A stretch of DNA of 35,136 bases from positions 1 through 35,136 of the forward strand of contig NZ_JABBXF010000100.1 in assembly GCF_013030945.1 (NCBI RefSeq), in the 5' to 3' direction. The notes beneath the pieces were generated by a model. That model was not told the DNA's origin, searched no databases, and was given only the letters and a program-made list of their open reading frames with translations. Numbering within the stretch: the stretch's first letter is position 1; the number at the start of each line of letters is the position of its first letter. Below, piece by piece: positions 24,444 through 32,567 of the stretch. The DNA is from Streptomyces morookaense (GTDB taxonomy: Bacteria; Actinomycetota; Actinomycetes; Streptomycetales; Streptomycetaceae). Made by a program: the position numbers and the translations under genes.

Positions 24444-25277
24444 TCAGCCTTTGACGGCGCCTTCGCCGACGCCGCGGAAGAAGTACCGCTGGAGGCAGGC
24501 GAACATCGCCAGCAGCGGCGCGACCGCGATGACGGTTCCGGCGGCCACCAGCCGGGGGTTCTGCTGGAACGTGCCGTGCAGGAAGTTCAGCCCGACGGTC
24601 AGGGTGAAGCGGTCGGGATCGGAGAGGACGACCAGCGGCCACAGGAAGTCGTCCCACGCCCCCATGAAGGCGAAGATCGCGACAACCGCGAGCGTCCCCC
24701 GCACCGACGGCAGGGCGATCCGCACGAACCGCTGCCACACGTTCGCGCCGTCGATGACGGCCGCCTCCTCGGTCTCGTACGGCAGGGCGGCGAACGCGTT
24801 GCGCATCAGCAGCACGTTGAGCGCCCCGACGGAGCCCGGGAGGACGACGGCGGTGAGGGTGTTGTTGAGGTGCAGGTCGCGGACCATGGTGAACTGGGCG
24901 ACGAGGACCGACTCGACGGGCACCAGCAGCGCCATGACGAACGCGAGCCCCGCGACCCTGCGGCCCCGGAAGCGCAGCCGCGCGAGCGCGTACCCGGCCA
25001 TGGAGGCGCCGACGAGATTCGTCAGCACACTGGCGACCGCCACCTTCAGTGAGTTCAGGGCGTAGTCCCAGACCGGGATGATGTCCGCGACCTCGGCGTA
25101 GTTGTGCAGGGTGGGGTGCGCGGGCAGGAAGCGCGGGGGAGAGGTGTAGATGTCCTCGGTGGTGCCCTTGAGCGAGGTGGACAGCTGCCAGACGAACGGG
25201 CCGACGGCGACGGCCAGTACGGCGAGCATGAGCAGATAGCGCAGCACCTTTTCCCAGCCGGGCATCCGGTGCCTCAT
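24444..25277 (-). CDS. sugar ABC transporter permease (MalG-type)
   Basis: A 277-residue inner-membrane permease of the carbohydrate uptake-1 family. Six hydrophobic spans are visible, the first at about 12-32 (LRYLLMLAVLAVAVGPFVW). The cytoplasmic EAA loop reads EEAAVIDGANVWQRFVRIALPSVRG, followed by AFMGAWDDFLWPLV, both characteristic of MalG-type subunits. ATG 25277 overlaps the stop of the first permease by 4 bases. It pairs with that permease to import glycan. No ATP-binding gene is in the operon, so a shared MsiK-type ATPase encoded elsewhere probably powers it, as is usual for sugar importers in streptomycetes. Confidence 0.9.
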   Translation of the reverse strand: MRHRMPGWEKVLRYLLMLAVLAVAVGPFVWQLSTSLKGTTEDIYTSPPRFLPAHPTLHNYAEVADIIPVWDYALNSLKVAVASVLTNLVGASMAGYALARLRFRGRRVAGLAFVMALLVPVESVLVAQFTMVRDLHLNNTLTAVVLPGSVGALNVLLMRNAFAALPYETEEAAVIDGANVWQRFVRIALPSVRGTLAVVAIFAFMGAWDDFLWPLVVLSDPDRFTLTVGLNFLHGTFQQNPRLVAAGTVIAVAPLLAMFACLQRYFFRGVGEGAVKG

Positions 25278-26164
25278 ACGCGTTCCTCCCTGCGGTCGGC
25301 GCGCAGCACCAGCAGCATCAGCACCAGCGTGACCGCGAAGACGACGAGGGAGAGAGCGGACGAGTAGCCGGTGCGACCGTTGAGGCCGGTGCCGGTGCGC
25401 TGCACCAGCATCACCAGAGTGGTGTCCTGACCGGCCGGACCGCCGGTCGGCCCGGCCATCAGGTACACCTCCGAGAACACCTTGAACGCCGCCACGGACG
25501 ACAGCGCACCGACCAGCACCATGGTCGGGCGGACGGCGGGGACGGTGATGCTGACGAACCGGCGCAGCGCCCCGGCCCCGTCGACGGCGGCGGCCTCGTG
25601 CAGTTCGCGGGGCACATTGGCGAGCGCCGCGAGATAGACGACCATGTAGTAGCCGAGGCCCTTCCACACCGTCAGTGCCATGGCACTGAACAGCAACAGC
25701 CAGGAACTGCCGAGGAAGTCGACCGGTCCCGCACCGAACAGTTGCAGCAGGCCGTTGACCAGTCCGCGGTCGTCGAGCATCCACACCCAGATGAGGGCCA
25801 CCACGACGACGGAGGCCACGACCGGCGTGTAGAAGGCCGAGCGGAAGAACGCGACGCCGGGGAGCTGCTTCTGCACCAGCAGCGCGAGCAGCAGCGGCAG
25901 CAGGACCGTGAACGGCACCACCAGCACGACGTACAGGGCGCTGTTGCGCAGGGCCACCCAGAACTGCTCGTCCTGGAGCATGTCCCGGAAGTTCTCCAGC
26001 CCGGTCCACCGGCCGGGAGCGAGGGTGCGCGCGTCGGTGAACGCCTTGCCGAGGGTGGTGAGGAAGGGGTAGAGGCTGAAGGCGGCGACGATGGCGAGGC
26101 CGGGCAGCAGGAAGAGCCAGGGGCTGACGGCCCGGTGGGTGCGGACCTTCGACTTCACGGGCAT
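25274..26164 (-). CDS. sugar ABC transporter permease (MalF-type)
   Basis: A 296-residue permease with six spans, the first within SPWLFLLPGLAIVAAFSLYPF. The EAA loop is ELHEAAAVDGAGALRRFVSITVPAVRP, typical of the MalF-like partner of sugar importers. It starts at ATG 26164, only 5 bases after the stop of the binding-protein gene, and overlaps the next permease by 4 bases. Together with the binding protein and the MalG-type permease it forms the importer for the oligosaccharide released by GH85. Confidence 0.9.
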   Translation of the reverse strand: MPVKSKVRTHRAVSPWLFLLPGLAIVAAFSLYPFLTTLGKAFTDARTLAPGRWTGLENFRDMLQDEQFWVALRNSALYVVLVVPFTVLLPLLLALLVQKQLPGVAFFRSAFYTPVVASVVVVALIWVWMLDDRGLVNGLLQLFGAGPVDFLGSSWLLLFSAMALTVWKGLGYYMVVYLAALANVPRELHEAAAVDGAGALRRFVSITVPAVRPTMVLVGALSSVAAFKVFSEVYLMAGPTGGPAGQDTTLVMLVQRTGTGLNGRTGYSSALSLVVFAVTLVLMLLVLRADRREERV

Positions 26165-26169
26165 GGTGG

Positions 26170-27465
26170 TCAGCTCTGCTTGAGCAGCTTGTTGCTCTGC
26201 GCCACGGCGTCGTCGAGCGCCTGCTGTGGAGACTTCTTTCCCTGGAGCGCCTTGGCGACCTCGTTCTTCAGAATCGTCTTCATCTCGTCGCTCATCACGA
26301 CGGGCGTGTAATTCACCGCGCCCTTCAGCATCTTCGCGGAGGCCACCCGGACCCGCCCCTCGTCGGTGCCGTCGTCCCGTGTCCAGTACGGGTCCTCCAG
26401 CGAACCCTTCGTACTCGGGAAGACCGCCACTTTGTGGGCGAACTCCTCCTGGTTCTTGCGGTCGGTGACGAAGTGCGCGAACGCAATGGCCGCCGCCTTG
26501 TGCTTGCTGTGCTGCCCCACCGCGAGGCCCATGACGTACATGTTGGGCTTTCCGGTGTTGTTGGGGGCGTCGGTGATGCCCAGATTGCGGTAGAGACTCG
26601 GGGCGTTCTGCTTGAACGTGCCGAGGTCATGGGCGCTGCCGGGATTGATGGCGACCTTCTGCTCCAGGAATTTCTGGCCCGCCCTTTCCGGCGTGCTGTT
26701 CAGCGCCTGCGGGTCGAGCCCGCCGTTGCGGTACAGCTCCCGGTAGCGGGTGAGGAGTTCGACGCCCTTCGGCTCGTTGTAGGTGAAGGCCGTGGCGTCG
26801 TCATCGGTGAGCCGGACCCCGTAGCGGCCGAAGTCCTCGATGGTCGGACTGCTCGCCAGCGTCGCGATCCTCCCGTCCGACTGCCGGGAGATCCGGTCGG
26901 CACAGTCGAACAGCTCGGCATAGCTCTTCGGCGGCTTCCCGGGGTCCAGGCCGGCCCGCTGGAAGAGCTCCTTGTTGTAGAAGAGCGGACCGGTGTTGAG
27001 GTACCACGGGAAGGCGTACGTGCCGCCGAGTCCGGGCAGTTCGTTGCCCTTCCACGCCTCGGGCGTGTATTCCCCCTTGAAGGCCGCCGAGGTCTTCTCC
27101 CGGTCCAGGTCGACGAGAAGTCCCGCCTTGGCGAGGGGATAGGCGAGGTCGGGCGAGACGTTCACGACGTCCGGCAGGGTGCCGCCGGCCGCGTCGGCAC
27201 CGAGTTTCTCCGCATAGTTCTCCGCCGGCCGGTCCAGCCAGCGGACCGTGACGCCCGGGTGTGCCTGCTCGAACTCCTTGACCAGGCCGTCGAAATAGCC
27301 CTTGAAATTGGCCCGCAGATTCCAGGTCTGGAAGGTGATGCTGCCCGCGACCTTGCCGTCCGCGTCGGACCCGCCTCCGCCGCCACCGGATCCGCAGGCG
27401 GCGAGCATCAGGGCGGAGGCCAGGAGAACTGCGGCGGCGGGGACGGCTCTGCGGGATGCGGACAT
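26170..27465 (-). CDS. extracellular sugar-binding lipoprotein of the N-glycan importer
   Basis: A 431-residue family 1 solute-binding protein. The signal peptide ends in the lipobox LAAC (Cys24), followed by a glycine-serine linker, so the mature protein is anchored to the outer face of the membrane. Features of the family include ITFQTWN, EFEQAHPGVTVRW, DVVNVSPDL and GTYAFPWYLNTGPLFYNKELFQRAGL. It is the first gene of the six-gene operon and captures the glycan. AAGGAG lies 11 bases before the ATG. Its promoter is in the 159-base gap shared with lacI, which holds the operator at 27561-27574. Confidence 0.92.
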   Translation of the reverse strand: MSASRRAVPAAAVLLASALMLAACGSGGGGGGSDADGKVAGSITFQTWNLRANFKGYFDGLVKEFEQAHPGVTVRWLDRPAENYAEKLGADAAGGTLPDVVNVSPDLAYPLAKAGLLVDLDREKTSAAFKGEYTPEAWKGNELPGLGGTYAFPWYLNTGPLFYNKELFQRAGLDPGKPPKSYAELFDCADRISRQSDGRIATLASSPTIEDFGRYGVRLTDDDATAFTYNEPKGVELLTRYRELYRNGGLDPQALNSTPERAGQKFLEQKVAINPGSAHDLGTFKQNAPSLYRNLGITDAPNNTGKPNMYVMGLAVGQHSKHKAAAIAFAHFVTDRKNQEEFAHKVAVFPSTKGSLEDPYWTRDDGTDEGRVRVASAKMLKGAVNYTPVVMSDEMKTILKNEVAKALQGKKSPQQALDDAVAQSNKLLKQS

Positions 27466-27560
27466 GGCCGGCGGGGCTCCTTCGATCCGGTGAACGGGCC
27501 GGGAGGTGCCGTCAAAAGGTGCACCCGGAAGGGGAGTTGCGTCAATACTTCCGCCGACGG

Positions 27561-27574
27561 CTAATGCGCTTTAG
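27561..27574. promoter_or_regulatory. LacI-type operator of the N-glycan locus
   Basis: CTAATGCGCTTTAG is a 14-base palindrome with a central CG (halves CTAATGC and CTAAAGC, 6 of 7 matching), the classic form of LacI/GalR-family operators. It lies 50 bases upstream of the lacI start and 95 bases from the binding-protein start, between the divergent promoters. No second copy is seen in the locus, consistent with one operator controlling the whole operon and the regulator itself. Confidence 0.6.
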
Positions 27575-27624
27575 TATGACCCGTCCAGGGCTTCAGCGAG
27601 CGCATCAGGAGGACAGCAGCAGCC

Positions 27625-28677
27625 ATGCGCCGTACGCCGGCCCGACGCCCGACGATCAAGGACATCGCCCGTCGTGCGGGCGTCTCCGAGAGCGCGGTCT
27701 CCTTCGCCCTCAACGGCCGCCCGGGGGTCTCCGAGGCGACCCGCACGCGGGTGCGCCGCGTCGCCGAACAGCTCGGCTGGCAGCCGAGTGCCGCTGCCAG
27801 GGCCCTGTCCGGCGAGGGCGCCGCCACCGTCGGGCTCGTCCTGGCGCGGCCCGCCCGCACACTGGGCGGCGAGTCGTTCTTCCTCCGGCTCGTCTCCGGG
27901 GTGCAGGAGGTTCTCTCGGCCCACGGCCTGGGGCTGCTGTTCCAGGTCGTTGAGGACATCGGGGCGGAGTGCGCGGTCCACCGCCGCTGGTGGGCCGAGC
28001 ACCGCGTGGACGGCGTGCTCGTCGTCGACCCGCGCGCGGCCGACCCCCGCCCCGCGCTGCTGGACGAACTCGGCCTGCCCGCCGTCATCATCGGCGCACC
28101 GGACGACGCCGGACGGCCACTGCCCGACCACGGCGCGATCTCCACCCTCTGGGCCGACGACACCGGGGCGATGGCCTCCGTCGTCGGCCACCTCCACGCG
28201 CTCGGCCACCGCCGTATCACGCACATCGCGGGCCTGCCCGAACTCGCCCACACCCGGCGCCGGATGGCCGGCCTGCGGGCCGAGGCCGAGCGCCGCGGCC
28301 TGCCCGAGGTGCGGTCGGTGACCACCGACTACTCCGACACCGAGGGCGCCGAGGCCACCCGCCGGGTGCTGGCCGCGCCGCGGCCGCCGACCGCGCTCGT
28401 CTACGACAACGACGTCATGGCCGTGGCCGGTCTGGCCGTCGCCGCCGAGCGCGGCGTGCCCGTACCCGGCGGGCTGTCCATCGTCGCCTGGGACGACTCC
28501 GTGCTCTGCCGCAGCACCCACCCCGCGCTCACCGCACTCGCCCGCGACACCGCGGCCTTCGGCCGGCACGCGGCCGAGGAGCTCGTCGCCCTCCTCGCCG
28601 GCGGCCCGGCCCGCCGGGTGGAGGACGTGACGCCGCAACTGGTAGTGCGCGATTCCACTGCGCCGCCGGGGAGTTGA
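27625..28677 (+). CDS. LacI-family transcriptional regulator of the N-glycan operon
   Basis: A 350-residue LacI/GalR protein. The N-terminal helix-turn-helix and hinge read TIKDIARRAGVSESAVSFALNGRPGVS and RVRRVAEQLGWQPSAAARALSG (residues about 9-60). The periplasmic-binding-type effector domain follows, with VDGVLVVDPR, YDNDVMAVAGLAVAAERGVPVPGGLSIVAWDDS and the usual C-terminal LVVRDST. It is divergent from the glycan operon and very likely represses it until a mannose-GlcNAc sugar binds. AGGAGG stands 12 bases before the ATG, a rather long spacing; no better start is seen. Confidence 0.9.
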   Translation: MRRTPARRPTIKDIARRAGVSESAVSFALNGRPGVSEATRTRVRRVAEQLGWQPSAAARALSGEGAATVGLVLARPARTLGGESFFLRLVSGVQEVLSAHGLGLLFQVVEDIGAECAVHRRWWAEHRVDGVLVVDPRAADPRPALLDELGLPAVIIGAPDDAGRPLPDHGAISTLWADDTGAMASVVGHLHALGHRRITHIAGLPELAHTRRRMAGLRAEAERRGLPEVRSVTTDYSDTEGAEATRRVLAAPRPPTALVYDNDVMAVAGLAVAAERGVPVPGGLSIVAWDDSVLCRSTHPALTALARDTAAFGRHAAEELVALLAGGPARRVEDVTPQLVVRDSTAPPGS

Positions 28678-28720
28678 GGGGTCCGGGAGACTTGGGGGAT
28701 TGCAGAGGGAACGCTTGTCG

Positions 28721-28767
28721 TGGCAATGCCAAAAATTAACCTCCGGCATCTACCCGCGTAAACTCCG
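28721..28767 (+). promoter_or_regulatory. inverted and direct repeats upstream of the PLD-like gene
   Basis: In the 169-base gap after lacI there is a perfect inverted repeat TGGCA-a-TGCCA (28721-28731), followed by an A-rich stretch and two direct repeats, TAACCTCCG (28737-28745) and TAAACTCCG (28759-28767), starting 22 bases apart. The arrangement looks regulatory, but I recognise no known regulator for it. I see nothing else notable in this gap. Confidence 0.3.
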
Positions 28768-28846
28768 CCGGTCGCATCATGGGCCGTGCGCGCCCCCGGG
28801 CGCCCCGCAAGCCCCCCACTGCCCATGCACACGACCGGAGTCCGGC

Positions 28847-29842
28847 ATGCCCTCAGCCCACCCTGCTCGTCAGGCCGCCCTCTCGGCAGGCGCCTTGCTG
28901 CTGTCCTCGATAACCGCCCTGGCGGCCCCCGGCGTTGCCCAGGCCGCCCCCGCGTCCTCCCTGCTGGTCTTCCCCGACCAGGACCACTCCGCCGTCTACG
29001 ACTTCCTCGGCTCGGCCACCAAGTCGGTGGACCTGACGATGTACGAACTGAGCGACAGCAAGGTCGTCAACACGCTGGTGAGCAAGAAGAAGGCCGGCGT
29101 GAAGGTCCGTGTCATCCTCGACGCCAAGCGCACCGCGAAGAACGGCGCGGCGTACAAGGCCCTCAAGTCGGCGGGCGTGGGCGTGGTGTACTCCTCGTCC
29201 GAGTACGTCTTCACGCACCAGAAGACCATCACCGTGGACGGCGCCAAGTCCCTGATCCTGACGGGCAATCTGGACTCGACGTACTACACGAGCAGTCGCG
29301 ACTACGGCGTCTTCGACACCGACGCCGCCGATGTGAGCGCGATAGAGAAGGTCTTCGCGGCGGACTACGCGAAGACCGCGGTCACCCCCTCCGACGGCGA
29401 CCACCTCGTCTGGTCGCCCACCGACTCGGAGGACCGCCTGCTGGCGCTGATCAACGGCGCCCAGCACACCCTCGACGTCCAGGAGCTCGAGTTCGGCGAC
29501 AGCAACCTGGTCGACGCGATCGTGGCGGCGGAGAACCGCGGCGTCACCGTCCGCGTGGTCGGCATGAAGCCCGACAGCTACGGCAGCTACTTCGACCAGG
29601 TCAAGGAGGCGGGCGGCAAGGTCGTCACGTTCTCCTCGACCGAGGGCCTCTACATCCACGCCAAGGCGATCGTCGCCGACTACGGCACCGACACGGCCAA
29701 GGTCTTCGCGGGTTCGGAGAACTTCTCCGACAACTCGCTCAACAACAACCGCGAGCTGGGCCTGATCGTCAACAGCCCGGACGTGCTGAACGGCATCGAG
29801 ACGACGTTCAAGAAGGACTTCGCGGACGGGACGCCGTACTAG
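28847..29842 (+). CDS. secreted phospholipase D-like protein
   Basis: A 331-residue protein with a Sec-type signal (1-33, ending AQA before APASS). It has two HKD motifs of the phospholipase D superfamily, HQKTITVD (His124, Lys126, Asp131) and HAKAIVAD (His271, Lys273, Asp278). Each is followed by the usual asparagine-rich turn (LTGNLDS and AGSENFSDNSLNNNREL). Such proteins cleave phosphodiesters, either phospholipids or nucleic acids; the small size is closer to Nuc-like endonucleases than to the 500-residue streptomycete PLDs, so the substrate is open. ATG 28847 has GGAG 6 bases upstream. A fragment of the dispersed hairpin repeat begins 9 bases after the stop. Confidence 0.87.
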   Translation: MPSAHPARQAALSAGALLLSSITALAAPGVAQAAPASSLLVFPDQDHSAVYDFLGSATKSVDLTMYELSDSKVVNTLVSKKKAGVKVRVILDAKRTAKNGAAYKALKSAGVGVVYSSSEYVFTHQKTITVDGAKSLILTGNLDSTYYTSSRDYGVFDTDAADVSAIEKVFAADYAKTAVTPSDGDHLVWSPTDSEDRLLALINGAQHTLDVQELEFGDSNLVDAIVAAENRGVTVRVVGMKPDSYGSYFDQVKEAGGKVVTFSSTEGLYIHAKAIVADYGTDTAKVFAGSENFSDNSLNNNRELGLIVNSPDVLNGIETTFKKDFADGTPY

Positions 29843-29851
29843 GCCTTGTCT

Positions 29852-29873
29852 GCGGGGAACTGCGCGACCAGCC
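29852..29873 (+). repeat. dispersed hairpin repeat, fragment D
   Basis: Twenty-two bases from GCGGGGAACT to GACCAGCC are identical to 13880-13901 inside copy B. The match fades into a weaker one (ATCCGGCCCGCA). Only one arm is present, so it cannot form the long stem. It follows the PLD-like stop, again at a gene end. Confidence 0.7.
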
Positions 29874-29929
29874 ACATCCGGCCCGCACGTTCCGACCCCC
29901 CGGCCATGACCACACTTTTGCATACGCTT

Positions 29930-29952
29930 TAATTGCGATTGGTTCGCAATTA
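29930..29952. promoter_or_regulatory. Nur-type (nickel) operator upstream of nikA
   Basis: A perfect inverted repeat: arms TAATTGCGA (29930-29938) and TCGCAATTA (29944-29952) around a 5-base spacer. The inner TTGCGA-N5-TCGCAA fits the Nur box of Streptomyces as I remember it (tTGCaa-N5-ttGCAA) with only the two innermost base pairs differing. Nur is the nickel-responsive Fur-family repressor of nikABCDE in S. coelicolor. The site lies 27 bases before the nikA start in unusually AT-rich DNA, so it probably overlaps the promoter. Confidence 0.75.
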
Positions 29953-29979
29953 CGGTTGATCTTGATCAGGGGTGTGGGC

Positions 29980-31572
29980 ATGACGGCCCGTTCCATACGG
30001 GGAGTGGCCGCCACGGCCACAGCAGCTGTACTCGTGGCAGGCGCCGCAACCGCCTGCTCGGCCCCCGGCGGGAGCGGCGGCGCGGCCGGGGACTCCCTCG
30101 TCGTCGGGCTCGCCAACGAGCCCGACACGCTCAGCCCCCTCCTCGGCTACGGCAAGGACGGCAACTCCAAGATCTTCGACGGCCTGCTGCGCCGCGACGC
30201 GGACATGAGGCTCCGGCCCGCCCTCGCCGCGGAGCTGCCGGCCGTCACCGACGACGGCCGCACCTACACCTACCGGCTCCGCAAGGGCGTCACCTTCAGC
30301 GACGGCAAGCCGTTCTCCGCCGCGGACGTGGTCTTCACCTACCGGACCATCCTGGACGAGAAGACCAACAACGCCGCCAAGGGCGAACTCGAGGCCATCG
30401 ACCAGGTCTCCGCCGACGGCGACGACACCGTCGTCTTCCGCCTCAAGTACCCCTACGCGCCCTTCGCCGAGCGCACCGTCCTCCCGGTCGTCCCCGAGCA
30501 CGCGGCCAAGGGCCAGGACGTCAACACCGGCTCCTTCAACACCGCCCCGATCGGCACCGGTCCGTACATCCTCACCGGCTGGAGCAAGGGCGAGAAGCTC
30601 ACTTTCAAGGCCAACCCCGGTTACTGGGGCGGCAGGCCGAAGGTCGAGAAGCTCACCATGGCGATCATCAAGGACGACGATGTCCGCGCCACCCGGCTGC
30701 GCTCCGGCGACCTCGACGGCGCCATCCTGCCGCCCAACCTCGCCAAGGGCTTCAAGGGCGACAGTTCCAAGGTCACCCTCACCGCCCGGACCACCGACTT
30801 CCGCGGCGTGACCCTGCCGACGGCCGGCAAGGTCACCGGCGACCCCGCCGTGCGCCGGGCCCTCGATCTCGCCGTCGACCGCAAGGCCATGGTCGACAAG
30901 CTGCTCGACGGCGCGGGCCGGGCCGGCCACGGGCCCGTCCCCACCGACAGCGAGTGGTTCGCCAAGGGCACCGAGCGCCCCCATGACCTCGACAAGGCGA
31001 AGCAGTTGCTGGACGAGGCGGGCTGGAAGCCCGGCGACGACGGCATCCGCAGCAAGGACGGGCAGCGCGCCACGTTCACCCTCTGGTCCCCCGCGGGCGA
31101 CAAGCTCCGGCAGGAGCACGCCCTCGCCTTCGCCTCCGACGCCAAAAAGGCGGGCATCAAGGTCGAGGTGCAGAGCGGCACTTGGGAGGTCATCGAGCCG
31201 CGCATGAAGGACGACGCCGTCCTCGCGGGCGGCGGCAACCCCGCCGACCCGGACTTCGACCTCTACAACCTGCTGCACTCCTCCCTCGCCCTCGACGGCT
31301 TCAACAACATGGCCGCCTACCGCAACGCCGACGTCGACAAGGCCCTCGAAGAAGGCCGGCGCAGCGGGGACAAGGACGCCCGCAAGGCCGCCTACGACAA
31401 GGTCCAGCGCGGCCTCGCCGAGGACCCCGGCTACACCTTCCTCACCCACGTCGACCACCTCTACGTGATGAAGGACGGCTGGAAGGACCTCACCACGCAG
31501 GTCGAGCCGCACGACCACGGCCTCGGTGCCGGGCCCTGGTGGAACGTCGAGGCCTGGCAGCCGAAGAAGTGA
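29980..31572 (+). CDS. nikA: nickel/peptide ABC transporter substrate-binding lipoprotein (NikA-like)
   Basis: A 530-residue family 5 solute-binding protein. The signal ends in AATAC, with Cys26 as the probable lipid-anchored residue. Family features are LANEPDTLSPLL, YRLRKGVTFSDGKPFSAADVVFTY, TAPIGTGPYILTGW and NPGYWGG. By fold alone it could bind oligopeptides; nickel is inferred from the Nur-type operator just upstream and the five-gene nik order. The C-terminal EPHDHGLGAGPWW (near 512) places two histidines and acidic residues close together and might take part in metal or metal-chelate binding. ATG 29980 has AGGGG 7 bases upstream. First gene of a fully overlapping operon. Confidence 0.82.
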   Translation: MTARSIRGVAATATAAVLVAGAATACSAPGGSGGAAGDSLVVGLANEPDTLSPLLGYGKDGNSKIFDGLLRRDADMRLRPALAAELPAVTDDGRTYTYRLRKGVTFSDGKPFSAADVVFTYRTILDEKTNNAAKGELEAIDQVSADGDDTVVFRLKYPYAPFAERTVLPVVPEHAAKGQDVNTGSFNTAPIGTGPYILTGWSKGEKLTFKANPGYWGGRPKVEKLTMAIIKDDDVRATRLRSGDLDGAILPPNLAKGFKGDSSKVTLTARTTDFRGVTLPTAGKVTGDPAVRRALDLAVDRKAMVDKLLDGAGRAGHGPVPTDSEWFAKGTERPHDLDKAKQLLDEAGWKPGDDGIRSKDGQRATFTLWSPAGDKLRQEHALAFASDAKKAGIKVEVQSGTWEVIEPRMKDDAVLAGGGNPADPDFDLYNLLHSSLALDGFNNMAAYRNADVDKALEEGRRSGDKDARKAAYDKVQRGLAEDPGYTFLTHVDHLYVMKDGWKDLTTQVEPHDHGLGAGPWWNVEAWQPKK

Positions 31573-32567
31573 CCGCCCGCACCACCGTCCCCTGGGGGCC
31601 GATGGCCCGCATGGCAGGACGGCGGCTGCTGGCCGCCGTCCCCGTGCTCGCCGTCGTGACCTTCGGCGTCTTCGCCGTCGCCGCCGCCTCCCCCTTCGAC
31701 CCGGCCAAGGCCTACGCCGGGTCCTCCGGACTCGGCGCCGGGCAGGAAGTCCTCGCGCAGCTGCGCGAGAACCTCGGCGCCGACCGGCCGTTCACCGCCC
31801 GCTGGTGGGACTGGCTCACCGCCGCCCTCCACGGCGACCTCGGCCGGTCCGCCTCCCTGCGGCAGCCGGTGGCCCAGGCCATCGCCGAACGCATCGGCTG
31901 GTCCGCCCTGTTGTGCGGCGTTGCCTTCGCCCTGGCCGTGATACTCGGCACCGCACTCGGCGTGCTCGCCGGCCGGCGGCGCGGCGGCCGGTTCGACCGG
32001 GCCGTTACTTCGCTCTCGTACGTCCTCGAAGCCGCACCCCCCTTCTGGCTGGGCCTGCTGGCGATCTGGTTCTTCGCCCTCCGGCTCGGCGCGCTCCCGG
32101 CCGGAGGCCTCACCGACACCGGAAGCGACACCATCACGGCCGGGCAGGTCGCCTCGCACCTGGTGCTCCCGGCCGCCGTCCTCGCCGTCACCCAGCTCCC
32201 GTGGTTCGTGCTCTACGTGCGCCAGGGCGTCGGCGACGCGCTCACGGAGGACCCCGTCCGCGGCGCACGGGCCCGCGGCCTGCGCGAGCGCACCGTCCTC
32301 CTCGGCCATGCCCTGCGCTCCGGACTGCTGCCGGTCCTCACGCTCGTCGGCTCGCGGGTACCCGAACTGATCACCGGGGCACTGCTGGTGGAGACCGTCT
32401 TCAGCTGGCCCGGCATCGCCTCCGCCACCGTGGAGGCCGCCACGAGCGTCGACTTCCCGCTGCTGGCCGCCCTCACGGTGCTCGCCACGGCGGCCGTCCT
32501 CGCCGGCAACCTGCTGTCCGACCTGCTGTACGGACTGGCCGACCCGAGGGTGGGGTTCGATGGCTGA
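31569..32567 (+). CDS. nikB: nickel ABC transporter permease (NikB-like)
   Basis: A 332-residue inner-membrane permease of the peptide/nickel family (DppB/NikB type). An N-terminal span is at about 18-37, then a periplasmic loop containing NLGADRPFTARWWDWLTAALHGDLGRS, a hallmark of this subunit, and further spans. The cytoplasmic loop ALTEDPVRGARARGLRERTVLLGHALRSGLLPVL is typical. The GTG at 31569 overlaps the nikA stop (GTGA); a start at the internal ATG 12 codons later is possible, as no strong Shine-Dalgarno is present. It overlaps nikC by 8 bases. Confidence 0.85.
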   Translation: MTARTTVPWGPMARMAGRRLLAAVPVLAVVTFGVFAVAAASPFDPAKAYAGSSGLGAGQEVLAQLRENLGADRPFTARWWDWLTAALHGDLGRSASLRQPVAQAIAERIGWSALLCGVAFALAVILGTALGVLAGRRRGGRFDRAVTSLSYVLEAAPPFWLGLLAIWFFALRLGALPAGGLTDTGSDTITAGQVASHLVLPAAVLAVTQLPWFVLYVRQGVGDALTEDPVRGARARGLRERTVLLGHALRSGLLPVLTLVGSRVPELITGALLVETVFSWPGIASATVEAATSVDFPLLAALTVLATAAVLAGNLLSDLLYGLADPRVGFDG

